Origin: Begonia masoniana
Lineage: Eukaryota > Streptophyta > Magnoliopsida > Cucurbitales > Begoniaceae
Assembly (NCBI GenBank): GCA_022432975.1
Contig: CM039515.1
Coordinates: forward strand, 14,882,583 to 14,946,582
Reading direction: 5' to 3'
Length of the DNA stretch: 64,000 nt
Under the pieces are notes generated by a model that worked only from the letters and a program-made list of their open reading frames with translations, was not told where the DNA came from and searched no databases. The position numbers and the translations under genes were made by a program. Below, one piece after another: positions 1 to 11,081 of this stretch. The first letter of the stretch is position 1, and each line of letters opens with the position of its first letter.

Positions 1-1583
1 ATCGAAAAAGACATCTGAAAATTCATCAACTATCGGCACCATATCCAATGTCGTGGCTCTTTTAGGTTCAGAACAAATGGTACTAACTAGAATTTCAATG
101 CATTCAGAATTTAATAAGCTTCGAGCTTGCATAGCTGATATCATTGAAACTCTTGAACTTTTAGAATCTATATAGAAGAAAAATGGCTTTGCTCCAGGCA
201 ATTAAAAATTTAACATTCTCTTGTGAGAATCGATAGTCGCATAGTGTTTAGTAAGCAAATCAATCCCCAGGATGACGTCGTAATCATGCATCGCCAGAAT
301 AATTAAATCTGCCTCCAATTGATTCTCCTCAATGCACACATTTATTTTCTAATAATAGAATTGGCAAACATAACTTTGCCCGAAGATGTAGCTACTCCCA
401 TATTATATTCTAGAGACTCTACTTTAATATCTAACTTTATAACATGCTCAAAGGATATAAAAGAGTATGTAGCTCCATAATTAATTAATTTGCAAGAATA
501 TATGCCAGAAATAAAAATTGAACCTGTCACCACAAAGGCATTTACTTCAGCTTCATCCTTAGTTATAGCGAAAACTCTAACAGTCGCCTTAGCTTGTTCT
601 CTGACATTCTTTGGCCAGTCCTTAATATAATGTCCATATTGACTGCACTTGAAACAATCATTGGTTTGAACGCGACACTCTCCATAATGTGACTTCTTAC
701 ATGTTGGACACATTGGAATATTAGATATTGTCGTGGGCTCCCTTTTAACATTCTTGGAAGATTCTCCAGCAGGCGTATAGATCATTGGTCGCTTGGATCC
801 AACTCATTGTTGTTGTGGAGTTTTATTTCTTGTAGTCTGAGTTGCATGGCTATATCTTCTTCGAAATTCTTGGGCTTTGATGACGTCTTTCTCTCCTTGT
901 TGTGCATACAAAGCTTTCTCTACCACGAACGCAAAAGGAGAGTTCTTGGAGGTAATAAGACGGATATCCTTCAGTATCTCTACTCTTAATCCTCGAACGA
1001 ATTTTTTCACCTTCATAGTCTCGTTACCCGCAGTATGAGGGGCATAATGATATAGTTGCTCAAACTTGTGCAAATACTCCATCACACTTCCTGTCTATTT
1101 GAGAGCCATGAATTCTTCTGCCTTCGCATCCATCATGGAGTCCATAAAGTACTTCTTGTTAAATAACTCTTAAAATTTTTCTCAGGTCATGGTGGTGACT
1201 GAATGCATCACCTTCACCGAATCCCAGCAGTAACGTGCTTCCATCGGAAGATAGAAGATGCCGCAATCTACTTTCTCTTCTTCGGAGATCTTGTCATGCT
1301 AAAAAATATCTGTGATAGTCCTTATCCAATTATATGTGGCTGCCATATCCGCTAAATTTTCAGTAAAAATTGGAGGATCCAATCTTCAAAATCTGTCGAA
1401 GTCAATGTCAGCATTTCTAGGTCTATTAGGAATCTGAGCTTACGCATTAATTGCTTGGGTCGCTGCAGTAGCTGCTTGGGCTGCTGCATTAGCTGCTTGA
1501 CCCAGCTGTTCCATCATCTCCATAATCCGATCGAGTATAGCATCCTTACCATTTCCATTTCCATTTTCTCTACGATTGGCCAT
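1..1583 (-). pseudogene. gag-protease remnant of Ty3/gypsy element B1
   Basis: Read on the minus strand, a start at 1583 opens a Gag with an Asn/Gly-rich then Ala/Gln-rich N-terminus. Capsid-like sequence follows (804-1085 is the longest clean piece), then nucleocapsid and protease (342-785). The main zinc knuckle reads CFKCSQYGHYIKDW, so the last Cys of the CX2CX4HX4C pattern is replaced by Trp. The aspartic protease site is INYGATYSFIS, where the family has DSGATHSF, so the catalytic Asp is lost. Further on, DVILGIDLL and DEFSDVF near position 1 are the usual protease end and linker to reverse transcriptase. Several stops interrupt the frame (for example in the Ala-rich region and after 240). 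The gene continues beyond the left edge. It belongs to the LTR at 4348-6421, although solo LTR A1 now separates the two. It is clearly non-functional. Confidence 0.85.
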
Positions 1584-1618
1584 AGTCTACATTACTAGGA
1601 CTTTAATTTAAGAAAATC

Positions 1619-4172
1619 TATAACGCCCCCGAACCCGCCCCGGCTCAGTGCGCTACTTTGCTAACTCTAAGCGCATTTAAAACGACGTTTAAAATAATTT
1701 TCGTAAATTATTCGACTCGGTTTTTGGGGTTTTCGAACCCTCAATTTTTGTTGGAAAACGTGCCCAAAATACGTTTAAAATATGTCAGAAAAGGTCGGGT
1801 CAAAACATAGTAGAAATAGGATTTTTTTTTCTAAAAAAAATTCAAAATAGGTGCTGGGCGCCTCGTGCGTGCCTGCGCGCCCAGAGCCCGATCGATCGCG
1901 CCCAGCGCCCGATCGATCGCGCCTCCTCGGGTTTTTCGGCCAAAAACGCCCATTTTTTACCTTTTTCCAACTTTCCTCAATTTTCTTCATTTTTCGTCAA
2001 GTCAAACACCTCCAAATCGTTCAAAAATTTAACCACACATTTTCGACACCCTTAACTCCGTGTCCCGTAAAAATCTTGAAAAACCGAGTTAAAATGGTAA
2101 TAAAGAAAAATAGAGAAACTAAACCCCTAGTTTATTTTAAAACCAAAACGAGCGGCATAATGCCTAAAATTCTATAAACCAAAACCTGAAACCAAAATCG
2201 AAAAACATATAGTTTCAGACGACTAGTATTTATACACAAACTAGTCATCAAAACACTGATTACAATAATCCAAAAATACTTACAAAACTACCAACATCAA
2301 ACTCCCACAAACTACCCGAGGAAGACAATGGCCAAGACGCCCCGCAATAGCCTGCACTGGCATACCCCGTACTCCTCCGACTGCTGCCTAGTCCTGGGCT
2401 GTCTCCTCTACCTCACCTGTGTAAAACTCGTCACCTACACCATAGAACACACAAAGTAAGCCTATGCTTAGCAAGTAGGGAAATAATGCACAGTACATAA
2501 ACGCATGCTCGACTCAACCCTAACATGCAGTTTCTACACACTCTGTTGTATTCATTTCATTCTGGTTGCATTTATCTTTCACTTGCGTGTGAATCAAGTA
2601 GGCACACGCCCCAACACAATCCAGGACGGCCACGCCTTGACCCACGGAGCAAGATCAGAGGCACACATCCTAAAATATCTGGGACGGCCATACCGAATCT
2701 CCTCCTGCGTCGATCGTAGAATCCTCAGTGTGCCTTCCGGCACGAGCAGGTCGAGGTACTAAGAATCCCCAGTGTGCTTTCTAGCACGAACAGGTCGAGA
2801 CATTCAGAATCCCTAGTGTGCTTTTTAGCACAAGCAGGTTGAGGTATTAATACACACAACACATTACGTAATTTAGCATAGAATCTCTCGTAGGATCCCT
2901 CTCGGGGTGCTACAACGAGCCACTTGCCCGACGAGGCTATTCTACTCGAGACCAAGTTGCATATCCATTTTCTTATCTTACATTTCATTTTCAAAGTTTG
3001 CAAACGATGCTCAAAAAATGTATTTCGTAGTTTGAAAACCATGATGCATGTCACACACAATACTCAAAACGAAACAAAACAAAACAACCAAGCAAACAAT
3101 TCCCTACCGTTCCATGGTGTAGGCCCGAAGGCAAAACACAAACACTCCACCACTTACCTGACTGCTCGGCCTTCAATCGCTTACTTCGTCAAATCACTTC
3201 ACTAGATCGAGGACCTAAAATACAAAAAATTCAACTTAATAAGCCACTAAGAAACTCTAAAGTTTTCTAACTAAACTAAACAACACTTAAAACAAATTCA
3301 CCCTCAAAGCCCTAAAACCCGATTTTATGCACAATTTCTAGCATCCAACTTCAAACGGCCATAACTTTCTCATTTTTCAACGGATTTCGACATGCCACCC
3401 CAATCTGTAAACCTCTACACGTCTACTATCCATTGAAATTATCAAATTAATCAACCAAACTCAATGGCCAATTCGAAATACTCAAAACAGAACTGGCACT
3501 AAATGGTTTCAAAAACTGGTTTTTCCATAACCCTCCTCCAATCTTAAATCTCTTCTTAAAAATACCTAAACCAATCCATCCAACAACTAAAACATGAACT
3601 TTGGAAAGAAAACTACCCTTTGAACCCAAAATTTCGGACCCCATGGTTAGGGTTTCCCAAACCCTAACCAATCTCTTCCAAAACCTCATAAAAACACTAA
3701 AAAGCAACACCTACTTGCAACAAACCAAAAACCCATTAAATTTTTACCTCGAAACACCTTGAAATATTGAAGACAAAGGAGAGGATGGATCGACTATGGA
3801 GGAAGGGGAAGAAACCGTGAGAAGATGAGGGAGAAAGAAGAACAATCCACATTTAACCTAAAATTTTCTTCCTCTTTTAAGTTTCCTCCACCAAGTTCTT
3901 TAAAATTGAAATAAAACCCCTCACCTTTCCTCTCATGGATTCCAACGTGAATGCCATCCCCCTTCACTTTTCTTTTTATTTTTTTTATTTCATTTATTTC
4001 CTAACTTTCTATTGGTTACAATTTCTTTGAATTTTCAACCATTCACTTTTTGACTTTTCAACTTCTTTTCTTCTCTTTGTTTCAAACTTAAAGCCTTAAC
4101 ACTTAACAATAAACTCTCATACGTAACCTAACCTAGGGCTATGCACGATATCAAAATTTTTTGGGTGTTACA
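1619..4172 (-). mobile_element. solo LTR A1 (chromovirus type) inserted in leader of B1
   Basis: On the plus strand it reads TATAACGCCCC...GGGTGTTACA. The same ends (TGTAACGCCCC...GTGTTACA) and interior recur in the two LTRs at 51052-53951 and 57677-60595, and element A shows that the sense strand is minus. Flanks are AAATC (1614-1618) and ACATC (4173-4177), a 4/5-matching target duplication. One LTR copy with a TSD and no internal region is a solo LTR left by LTR-LTR recombination. It lies between the PBS/leader of B1 (4173-4344) and the B1 gag start (1583). It differs from the other two copies at many positions and has CGATCGATCGCGCC repeats near 1888-1925 where they have GGCGATTACTCGCC-type repeats. 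Confidence 0.85.
2435..3157 (-). promoter_or_regulatory. structured intron-like domain of LTR A1
   Basis: Sense strand is minus. The donor CAG|GTAAGT starts at 3157. Motif 1 (3109-3123, CCTACACCATGGAAC) can pair with motif 2 (2434-2448, GTTCTATGGTGTAGG) over 15 nt with one G-U wobble. A hairpin TAAGCATAGGCTTA (2457-2470) lies 8 nt before motif 2, and the acceptor-like AG falls at 2435-2436. Three hairpin-forming units of type GTGC(N)GCAC sit between, at about 2728-2835. The same order is present in LTRs B1, C, F and G. Splicing is inferred, not shown. Confidence 0.55.
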
Positions 4173-4330
4173 ACATCTATCTTTATACACTACTTTGAAA
4201 TGTACTACAAAATTATCTAACATACTTTTATCAAAATATAAATTTTAATACAGACTTACTTGCTAGTTGACAATCTTCCAGGTGCACGTGGACATACAAA
4301 TAAGTTTACAGAACCATTTTTAAAACCCTG

Positions 4331-4344
4331 GTGCTCTAATACCA
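4331..4344 (-). other. primer binding site of B1 (initiator Met tRNA type)
   Basis: The minus strand reads TGGTATTAGAGCAC, three bases after the LTR end at 4348. It differs by one base from the plant initiator-tRNA PBS core TGGTATCAGAGC. It fixes the transcription direction of B1 as minus. Confidence 0.8.
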
Positions 4345-4347
4345 TTT

Positions 4348-6421
4348 TGAAACTGCCCCAATTTAAAATCTGCAATTTTTCTTTCCCCAATTTGAAACCC
4401 TAATTTGAAAATCTCAAAAAAATTTCCCAAATCATTTTATCAAATTAAATTTGAGCATTAAAACCCTAACTTCATAATATTTTGAAATTCTCTTTAAATA
4501 ATAACTGAAACAACAAATGCGCAGAATCTTAATCAAAATTTTAAAATATTAAATAACCTTGTCGAAAATTAAAATAAATACAGTATTAACACATTTCATA
4601 AAAACTTCATTTAGAAATAGATTATCCAAAGTTTCAATAGAAATAGGAAATATCTTCAACAATTAAAACATACTAATTTAAACATTCTCTCAGACCCAAA
4701 AACATCTTTTTCTTCTGTATGCTCGCTTGCCTCTAGAAGGTTCTCAATCACATGCTAGTTCTTCTTTAGATAAAAATTCACCTACATCACAAAATTATAC
4801 AACTATGAGATTTAACTCAGCAAGCAAAAATACTTGCAAGTGTCAAAATTAACTTTTACCGAATCCTGATTACAGACTGATTGATACTCATTTCTCAACC
4901 TTAGACTCAGTCATCTCATTATCGTTCAGGCTTTTGTTATTTTACTTTCGATCAAGCTCACCATCTCATTGCCGTTCAGACTTTTGCTATCACGTCAGTA
5001 TTATCGTAATGTTCAAGTTCACCATTTCATTGTCGTTCAGACTTTTGCTGTCACATATTTTCCATCCATTCCATCGTATTCATACATATACAATATGTCC
5101 TACCAATTTTATCTTTATATTATTTCTAAGTCAATAGTCTAAACATGCATGCTCAAATATCAGTAACGTGTAAGAAATCAGTTATAAGAAAATAATATAA
5201 ACTTTTGTGATGTAGGGTCATAGCCAAAATATTAAAAAATGATATTTTCACTTACTTGGATTCCGAGCGATTAGGGTTTTGAGATTTTTCCAATATTCTA
5301 GTATTCCAACAATGTCTTGTTTAAATAAAATCATGGTATCAATGACTTCTTAATAAATCCAATTTCAACAAAGTTTGGGCAGAATTTCCTTACGTGCTCG
5401 TAGGTCGATTTAGTTTGCGTTGGGTTGGTTTGTAGGATTTTCGGGACCTTTTCTGCCTAAATAAAACATTTGACATTAATTCTTACTTCAATAAACCATT
5501 TCAAAAATATTTAGGTAGAAATCCATTACCAGCAAAATCTTGATTTGGTTTGAGATCAATTGGGTTAATTCGGGTCAATATGGCCGATTTGGGTCGATTA
5601 GGTCAGTTCGGTTTGGTTCAGCTAGACTGAAGTGAACCCGTTCGGTTGGACCACACTTTAGTGAACCAGGTGGTTTGGTTCACTGGTTCTTGGGTTGGGA
5701 TTAAAACCCGTTCTTTCTTCTTCTCTATTCTTCGTGTTTTCTTCGCGAAGTGTAGATCTGTCATGAGAGAGAGTGTGTGTGTGTGTGAGAGGGAGACAGA
5801 TCGAGAGGGAGAGTTGAAAACTGAGAGAGATGAGGGATTTTACACCGATGGTTTGTCGACAGAGGCTGAGTGGTTGATCTCCCCAGATTTGTTGCGCGCC
5901 GAGGAAGGATTTCTTCTCGTCAGAGGAGGCTCGCAGCGTCGGAGACCGAGGTAAGTGTTCTTCTCTGTTGAAGAACTCAAGATGAAGAGCTATGGTGTGA
6001 TTTTTCAACCACCCGAACCCCTCTATTTATAGGAGTGGTTTTCCCCTGTGCCCCTCTGTGAAATCTGAGTTTAGCTCAGATTTTCCAAGCTGTAACAGAT
6101 CAGCTCGGATTTTTAGTGGAGTGGAATTTGATTCTTCATTTGTTTCTAAACGCTTTCCAGACTACATTCATTCTGATCGAACGTTGGATTTTCAGAGGAG
6201 AATCCGACTGGTTCTCTGAAATCCGGGTTAGCTCGGATTTGCTGAGTCGAAAATCTAAACTTCTTTTGTTCATGGATGATTTTCAGACTAGGTTCATCTC
6301 TGATTGTTATCTGATTTTGAGAGAAGAAATTTGAGATTAAGTTTGACTGGATTTTTGATTTAGGAAATTTTGAAATTGAATTTTGAAATTAATTTTTTAA
6401 ATTGAACCCTAATATGTTACA
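4348..6421 (-). mobile_element. 5' LTR of Ty3/gypsy element B1
   Basis: Plus-strand ends are TGAAACTGCCCC...ATATGTTACA, 2074 bp. Much of the sequence recurs at 39888-42499, the 3' LTR of B2, for example the block around 5640-6400 against 40640-40790 and 41860-42499. A PBS directly follows at 4331-4344 and gag lies beyond, so this is the 5' LTR in minus orientation. It holds a TG/GA microsatellite near 5765-5815 and three copies of a roughly 50-bp repeat with core TCATTGCCGTTCAGACTTTT (about 4915-5060). The 102- and 116-codon ORFs between 5646 and 6008 are open on both strands by composition and have no protein signature. Confidence 0.85.
4782..5255 (-). promoter_or_regulatory. structured intron-like domain of LTR B1
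   Basis: On the minus strand the donor GTAAGT starts at 5255. Motif 1 (5203-5216, CCTACATCACAAAA) is fully complementary to motif 2 (4781-4794, TTTTGTGATGTAGG). The hairpin TGAGTTAAATCTCA (4806-4819) lies 11 nt before motif 2, and the acceptor AG is at 4782-4783. The tandem repeats of this LTR fall between. The B2 copy keeps motif 2 and the hairpin (about 40321-40360), but the rest has been replaced by SINE-like sequence. Confidence 0.55.
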
Positions 6422-6834
6422 TTTATCAAGACTCACTAGTGTCTTGGCTTAACTTAGCAAGTCATAGTCAATAACAAGACAGTGCATCACAACCTTTAAC
6501 GAAGTTATTGTCATTTGTGTGGAGCATTAACTATGACCTAGTCTCTGAAATTTAAATATCATATATTGAAATCTTTCCTTTTTTGTAATTCTACCAATCC
6601 TAGTTAGTGTTTTTTAAAAAGACTGTCTCGAGGTTGAAAGAATGGCCTTAAAGAATTTAGGAACGGATTGATCCTCAAATAACCAGAACTTCTTGCTGTA
6701 ACAATTTTGTGTTACTTTCTTGAGAAGAGAAGCCTTGAGAGAATTTATAGTGTAATTATGATACTTTAAACTTTTGATTTACATATTGTTCTTCGTAATA
6801 GCCACATCAAGTCAATTGATAATTTTGTTTGCAG
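6422..6834 (+). other. non-coding host sequence, probably intron of the remorin gene
   Basis: AT-rich, with no repeat of another part of the window seen and no coding potential. It ends in a T-rich tract followed by TTTGCAG at 6834, a good 3' splice site in front of the exon-like stretch at 6835-6915. Confidence 0.4.
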
Positions 6835-6915
6835 TAAATGTTAGCCGCTACAATACATCTGTGGGCATCCAGAGTGCGACTACTTTAATTCCCACTTCTT
6901 CAACAGCTCGATCTG
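6835..6915 (+). pseudogene. exon-like piece, probably upstream exon of the split remorin gene
   Basis: After a splice acceptor (TTTGCAG), a short open stretch encodes a Ser/Thr-rich segment ending in STARS, a plausible lead into the VSMRDMGTEMTP start of the remorin exon at 25051. Element D begins five bases downstream, and its target duplication (GTACC at 6915-6919) sits at the expected exon end. A canonical GT donor in the right phase is not present; loss of one G would explain this. Assignment to remorin is an inference from position and reading phase, not from a recognised domain. Confidence 0.45.
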
Positions 6916-6919
6916 TACC

Positions 6920-7106
6920 TGTGGGATCTGGCACCATGTGTGGTGTTGGGATATTTAATGAAGGAGAAGAGGGTGGTTCTAGCATTAATTCTCCTTGTCT
7001 CCCTCTTCTCCCTCTTCAATTGCTTGTCTCTACTCTTCCTCTAACAAAACTGAAACAAAACTCTCCTCTTGTGGCAAGCAAAACCAACTTCTTCAGCAGC
7101 TCCAGT
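6920..7106 (+). mobile_element. truncated left LTR of element D
   Basis: Matches the first part of the right LTR (24733 onwards) up to CAGCAGCTCCAGTT. The last roughly 80 bp present in the right LTR are absent here, replaced by LTR-like sequence G, so a deletion accompanied or followed that event. Confidence 0.8.
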
Positions 7107-7472
7107 TGACAGAATATGGCTAACCTAATGGATTTTTTCTATTAAATGGATTATACCATTGAAAATAAACTATTTAAGGATTCCATATAATTTTGAATCA
7201 TTGGATTCAGTTAAGTATAGCTCAAGATATTGATGGTCGAAGTTGAGCCAATTTTAGGTTTGAATTTTGAGAATTTTAAAAGGAAATGATTGAATTTTTG
7301 GTTGTTGATGATGTTGTAGTTAATTGAATTGGTTTACGTGAATATGAAGTTAATGATATGCTTGGTTGATTGGTTAATGCATTTGTGATGTTATTAATGT
7401 TTAGTGCACATGTATTATATTTGAAATCACCAAGGAAAAGTGATCAAGGTTTGCTTGAATTGCTAATGACCC

Positions 7473-8107
7473 GTATGTTGCATCTGTTTGGCCTTTTTGG
7501 CCTACATCACAAAGGTACTAGGAAGTATGAGTCCAATTGGTGAAATGCGTGTTGAATGGGGTATATTTTATGGGTAGTTTAAGTTATAGGAAATGTTATA
7601 TGTTAATTGTTTTGTTTGCTTCGATGAAATGTTATTAGGTTTATGTTATGTTATATGTGCATCTCTATGGATCATGCATTATGTTTTAATAAAAGCATAC
7701 AAAATGTCTTATGTACTTGTTTTATGTAAGAAAGACAAGAATATGTAAAGAACAAAATGTTTTATGTACATGTTTTATGTAAGAAAGACAAGAATATGTA
7801 AAGAACATAAATGGTTAAGTTGTGGGACATGGCTAGTATGACGTATGTTATTTGTCCTTCTCAGGGACTATGTAAAACCAGGCACCCATGGTATTTGTCC
7901 TTCTCTAAGACCATGTAAAACTGTCCACGCCCAGGACCACTGTGATCTCTGTGCCTACTCCCCTCCTTGAACTCCTTTAACCCATGTCAAGTGAAAAGTA
8001 AAGAAAAGAATATACAAGTTTTTATGAAACATGCATGCACGAGCATTCATTGCATTAGAAATCTCTTGCTGAGCGTTAGGCTCATTAGTTTAAACTTTGT
8101 GATGCAG
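7473..8107 (+). promoter_or_regulatory. structured intron-like domain of LTR G
   Basis: Donor-like GTATGT at 7473. Motif 1 CCTACATCACAAAG at 7501-7514. Hairpin TGAGCGTTAGGCTCA at 8070-8084. Motif 2 CTTTGTGATGCAGG at 8095-8108, pairing with motif 1 at 13 of 14 positions. Acceptor CAG ends at 8107. The donor is weaker than the GTAAGT of the other families but lies at the same distance (28 nt) from motif 1. Confidence 0.5.
7701..7806 (+). repeat. 53-bp tandem duplication in LTR G
   Basis: Two copies of a unit starting AAAATGT and containing ATGTAAGAAAGACAAGAATA, nearly identical. It lies in the loop of the paired-motif domain of LTR G. Confidence 0.9.
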
Positions 8108-9113
8108 GTGATGATTCTACAGGTGAGGACTTCGAACCTCAAGTTGATGGATAGGTGCAGTTGGAGGGGTGAACTCATGGTGGAAGGTTTGTGGCTGTCA
8201 AGACAATTTTTTGACCTGTGGGTGAACTCCAAGTATTTTGGTATAAGTTTTTATGATTTAAGGTCTAAGTATAGAAGAATTTAAGTTTTAAAAATACTGG
8301 ACTTGCTTGGGGTTTGATTACGATTCATAGAAAATGTTTTGATGATGGGTTTTCATTTGTATTTTTAGACTTCTGCTGTGCAATTTGATTCGTTTTACGA
8401 GCTATGAAATGTTTGAAATTTGGTGGAAAATTTTATGTTTTGAAAGGTTTCAAATGAGGCAATAGGTTATGAAAATTTGGTTGAAGTTATGGTGGTTTTT
8501 ATGAAGTGTTATTAGGTTTTAAAAGGAAGAAGAAGGGAAGGAATGGCCGAAGGTGCGCGGAAGACAGCGTGTGCACGCGCGATCGCCGCAGCGTCACTCG
8601 CCTGCCGAAGAGGCAGAGCGAGGGCCGATCGATCGCCCCTTAAACTCTCATGTTTTGTCGTTTGCCAGAGTGAGCGCCGAAAGGATAGGCGATCGATAGG
8701 CTAGGTGATTGATCCTCTGTCGAAGAGGCAGAGGCATCGTCGATCGACCGCTGCTCATGGGCGATCGATGGGCCCTCGCACTGTTCATGTGAACAGTGTC
8801 GAGTAAAACAAAAGAAGTTTTAAGGAAATTTCACAAACGTTTTCTACAGCGTTTTACAAAACAAGTCCACACGTTTTTATTCATTGTAAAGAGGTTCACT
8901 ATTTTCAAAGTATTTTACAACGTTTTACGGAAAAGTATAAAGTTTTAAGAACGACCAAATCAGGGGTCGTGACAAATATCAGTTAGTTGGTGAATTAATT
9001 CTGGTTCAGAATATTTTGGAGGATTTATTATGAATATTTTGGGAGAGTTTATTGGTTCAGATATATTTTTGTGTGCTTATTAGGCAGATTTATTATCATA
9101 GTTTGTGGGAGTC

Positions 9114-9441
9114 ATGGAGAGTAACCCGAGTCGGATGGTTACATTGAACGGTTTCAATTATCATGTGTGAAAAGGAAAGATGGAGGATCTTCTCTATGTA
9201 AAAGACTATTATTTACTCGTGTTTGCTGGTGCAAAGCCAGTAGCTAAATCTGACGTCGAATGGGAGTTATGTCATCGTCAAGTGTGTTGTTACATTCGAC
9301 AGTGGGTAGATGATAACGTCATCAACCATGTTAGTGAGAAAAAGAACGCTCAAAGTTTGTGAAAAAAGCTTGAAGAATTGTATGCTCGGAAGACTGGCAA
9401 CAACAAATTATACTTGATCAAGCAGCTTCTAGGGTTGAAGT
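9114..9441 (+). pseudogene. gag of element D, 5' part
   Basis: Starts at ATG 9114 and encodes a copia Gag N-terminus (LNGFNYHV, then KGKMEDLLYVKDYY, later KKLEELYARKTGNNKLYLIK). Two in-frame TGA codons (after YHV and before KKLEEL) stand where the family has Trp, so both look like TGG to TGA changes. The frame is cut at 9441 by element E and resumes at 19350 after a 5-bp duplication. The leader (8975-9113) contains no clear initiator-tRNA PBS. It is a broken gene. Confidence 0.8.
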
Positions 9442-10743
9442 TGTAGGATCGAGATTGTCTAAGAGGGGGGTGAATTAGACCTTTTTAATTTCTTAATTAA
9501 ATAGCAAACAAACAAACCATAAAAGTAAAGGCAAGAGAGAGAGAGAAAGAAAAAATCAACACACGAGTTTTTACGTGGTTCGGCCAAAACCTGCCTACAT
9601 CCACGCTTCAAGATTTCCCCTTGAAGATCTTTAACCTTCTCCTCACGAGAATACAAGATCAAAATTCCGGGTTTCGATCTACTGCCTTTTACAATGCCGG
9701 ATTGTTCTTCACGGGCGACAATCCACTGCCTTTACAGATTCTTCAGTTTGTAAAAACAAGCACAATCTAAACTCCCTCAAAGATTAAATCTCAAGTTTAG
9801 GATTTGAGAGGAGTAGATGAAATTACAGAGTATGATAAAAATTCGCAGGTTAGGGCTCAAGAATAATATTTGCAAAAAGTACTCTCTTCGTTCTCTAACC
9901 TTTGCTTAAATACTCTGTCGGCTTTTTTTCCTTGAACTTCAATGCTCCTTATCCGAATATGGCAATTTTGTTACCGTTGGAGCAGCAACTGTACATTTAC
10001 AGATAGTCGTTGCATTCTGAAGTTGCAAGTCGCCCGACGCCATTAATGCACTGGACTTTAAGTTCTGGGCGAGGTATCTGATACTTCGCGGTTTATTTGA
10101 ATTTGGCGGAAGACTCTGTTCATCGGAAGATGTCTTTAACATCTTGAACCGCTATCGGTGGATGCAGCTTTATAAGCTTGAACCGCTATCGGTGGATATA
10201 AACTTTTTCTTTTGTCGTCTAGCAATCGGTGGATGTGATTCTTTTAAACTACACCGTTTTTGTCGTTTTGCTAGCGGTGGATGCATTCCTTTGAATTCCA
10301 GCGGTGGATATGTTCATTCAAGTCTTCCGCCTTTGTCTTTTACCGAGCGATGGATATGTTCTTTAAATTCCAGCGGTGGATATCTTCATTCAAGTCTTCC
10401 GCCTTTGTCTTTTACCGAGCGGTGGATATCTTCATTTAAGTCTTCCGCCTTTGTCTTTTACCGAACGGTGGACATCTTCTTTTCTCCTTGACCGGTGGAT
10501 GTCTTCACTACTACTTCATCGGTGGATATGCTACATTTACCGCCCTGTTTTACTAACGCACCTAGAACACTTGACCAAATTCATTAAACAACTAAAATAC
10601 CATTTCCAAGGGCATTTCCAGTAGATTAAACTCAAATGTATAATTCATTATTCTCATTTAATAAACATAATCAAATTACATTTATGAACATGCAAATACA
10701 TCATCAAAAACATAATTAGACTTAAACACTATTTAAGTCAACA
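9442..10743 (-). mobile_element. 3' LTR of element E
   Basis: 1302 bp, against 1257 bp for the other copy. The 45-bp difference is one extra unit of a repeat array (about 10140-10540) built from GCGGTGGATATCTTC and TCTTCCGCC blocks. Apart from this the two LTRs differ by scattered substitutions. Confidence 0.9.
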
Positions 10744-11040
10744 ATCTCCCCCTTTTATGATGACAAAATATGAGTATAAATTTGATTAAAAAACAATACT
10801 CTCCCCCCATAATCCTAGCTCTCCCACAACATATGCATATTTTCCAATTTCAAACACAGATTATCAACATATGCATACTTTCCAATTTCAAACACAGATT
10901 ATCAACAGATTTAAACCATGTATTCCAGTACAAATATATAAATCAAATCATAAAACATGCATTCTTTCTCCCCCATTGACATTATCAAAAAGAAACAGAG
11001 AGACAAAAGAAGTAATGCATTCAACCAAAATTCAGAGACT
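10744..11040 (-). promoter_or_regulatory. polypurine tracts of element E
   Basis: On the minus strand, GTCATCATAAAAGGGGGAGA directly abuts the 3' LTR (10744-10764). Further purine runs (GGGGGGAGAG near 10800 and GGGGGAGAAAG near 10970) precede it. Repeated purine tracts between env and 3' LTR are typical of Sireviruses. A 37-bp unit is tandemly duplicated at about 10829-10905. Confidence 0.75.
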
Positions 11041-11081
11041 ACATTAGAGTATTAGGAAAATTTTGTACAAAAAAAAAATGC

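Larger units (their letters stand above)
7107..8974 (+). mobile_element. LTR fragment G of a chromovirus family
   Basis: The right end GGGGTCGTGACA has the form of a Ty3/gypsy LTR end. The interior shares the paired motif architecture of LTRs A, B, C and F. No TG start or TSD could be fixed at the left, so it is truncated. It holds a 53-bp tandem duplication (7701-7806) and a GC-rich block with repeated CGATCGAT (about 8575-8770). A fragment of the same family lies at 28828-28910. No protein-coding gene is supported here. Confidence 0.7.

Noticed and set aside
5646..6008. Gene in LTR B1 (ORFs on both strands, GAG|GTAAGT donor near 5950)
   Set aside because: The same sequence recurs in LTR B2, the ORF crosses a microsatellite, and the element's sense strand is minus.
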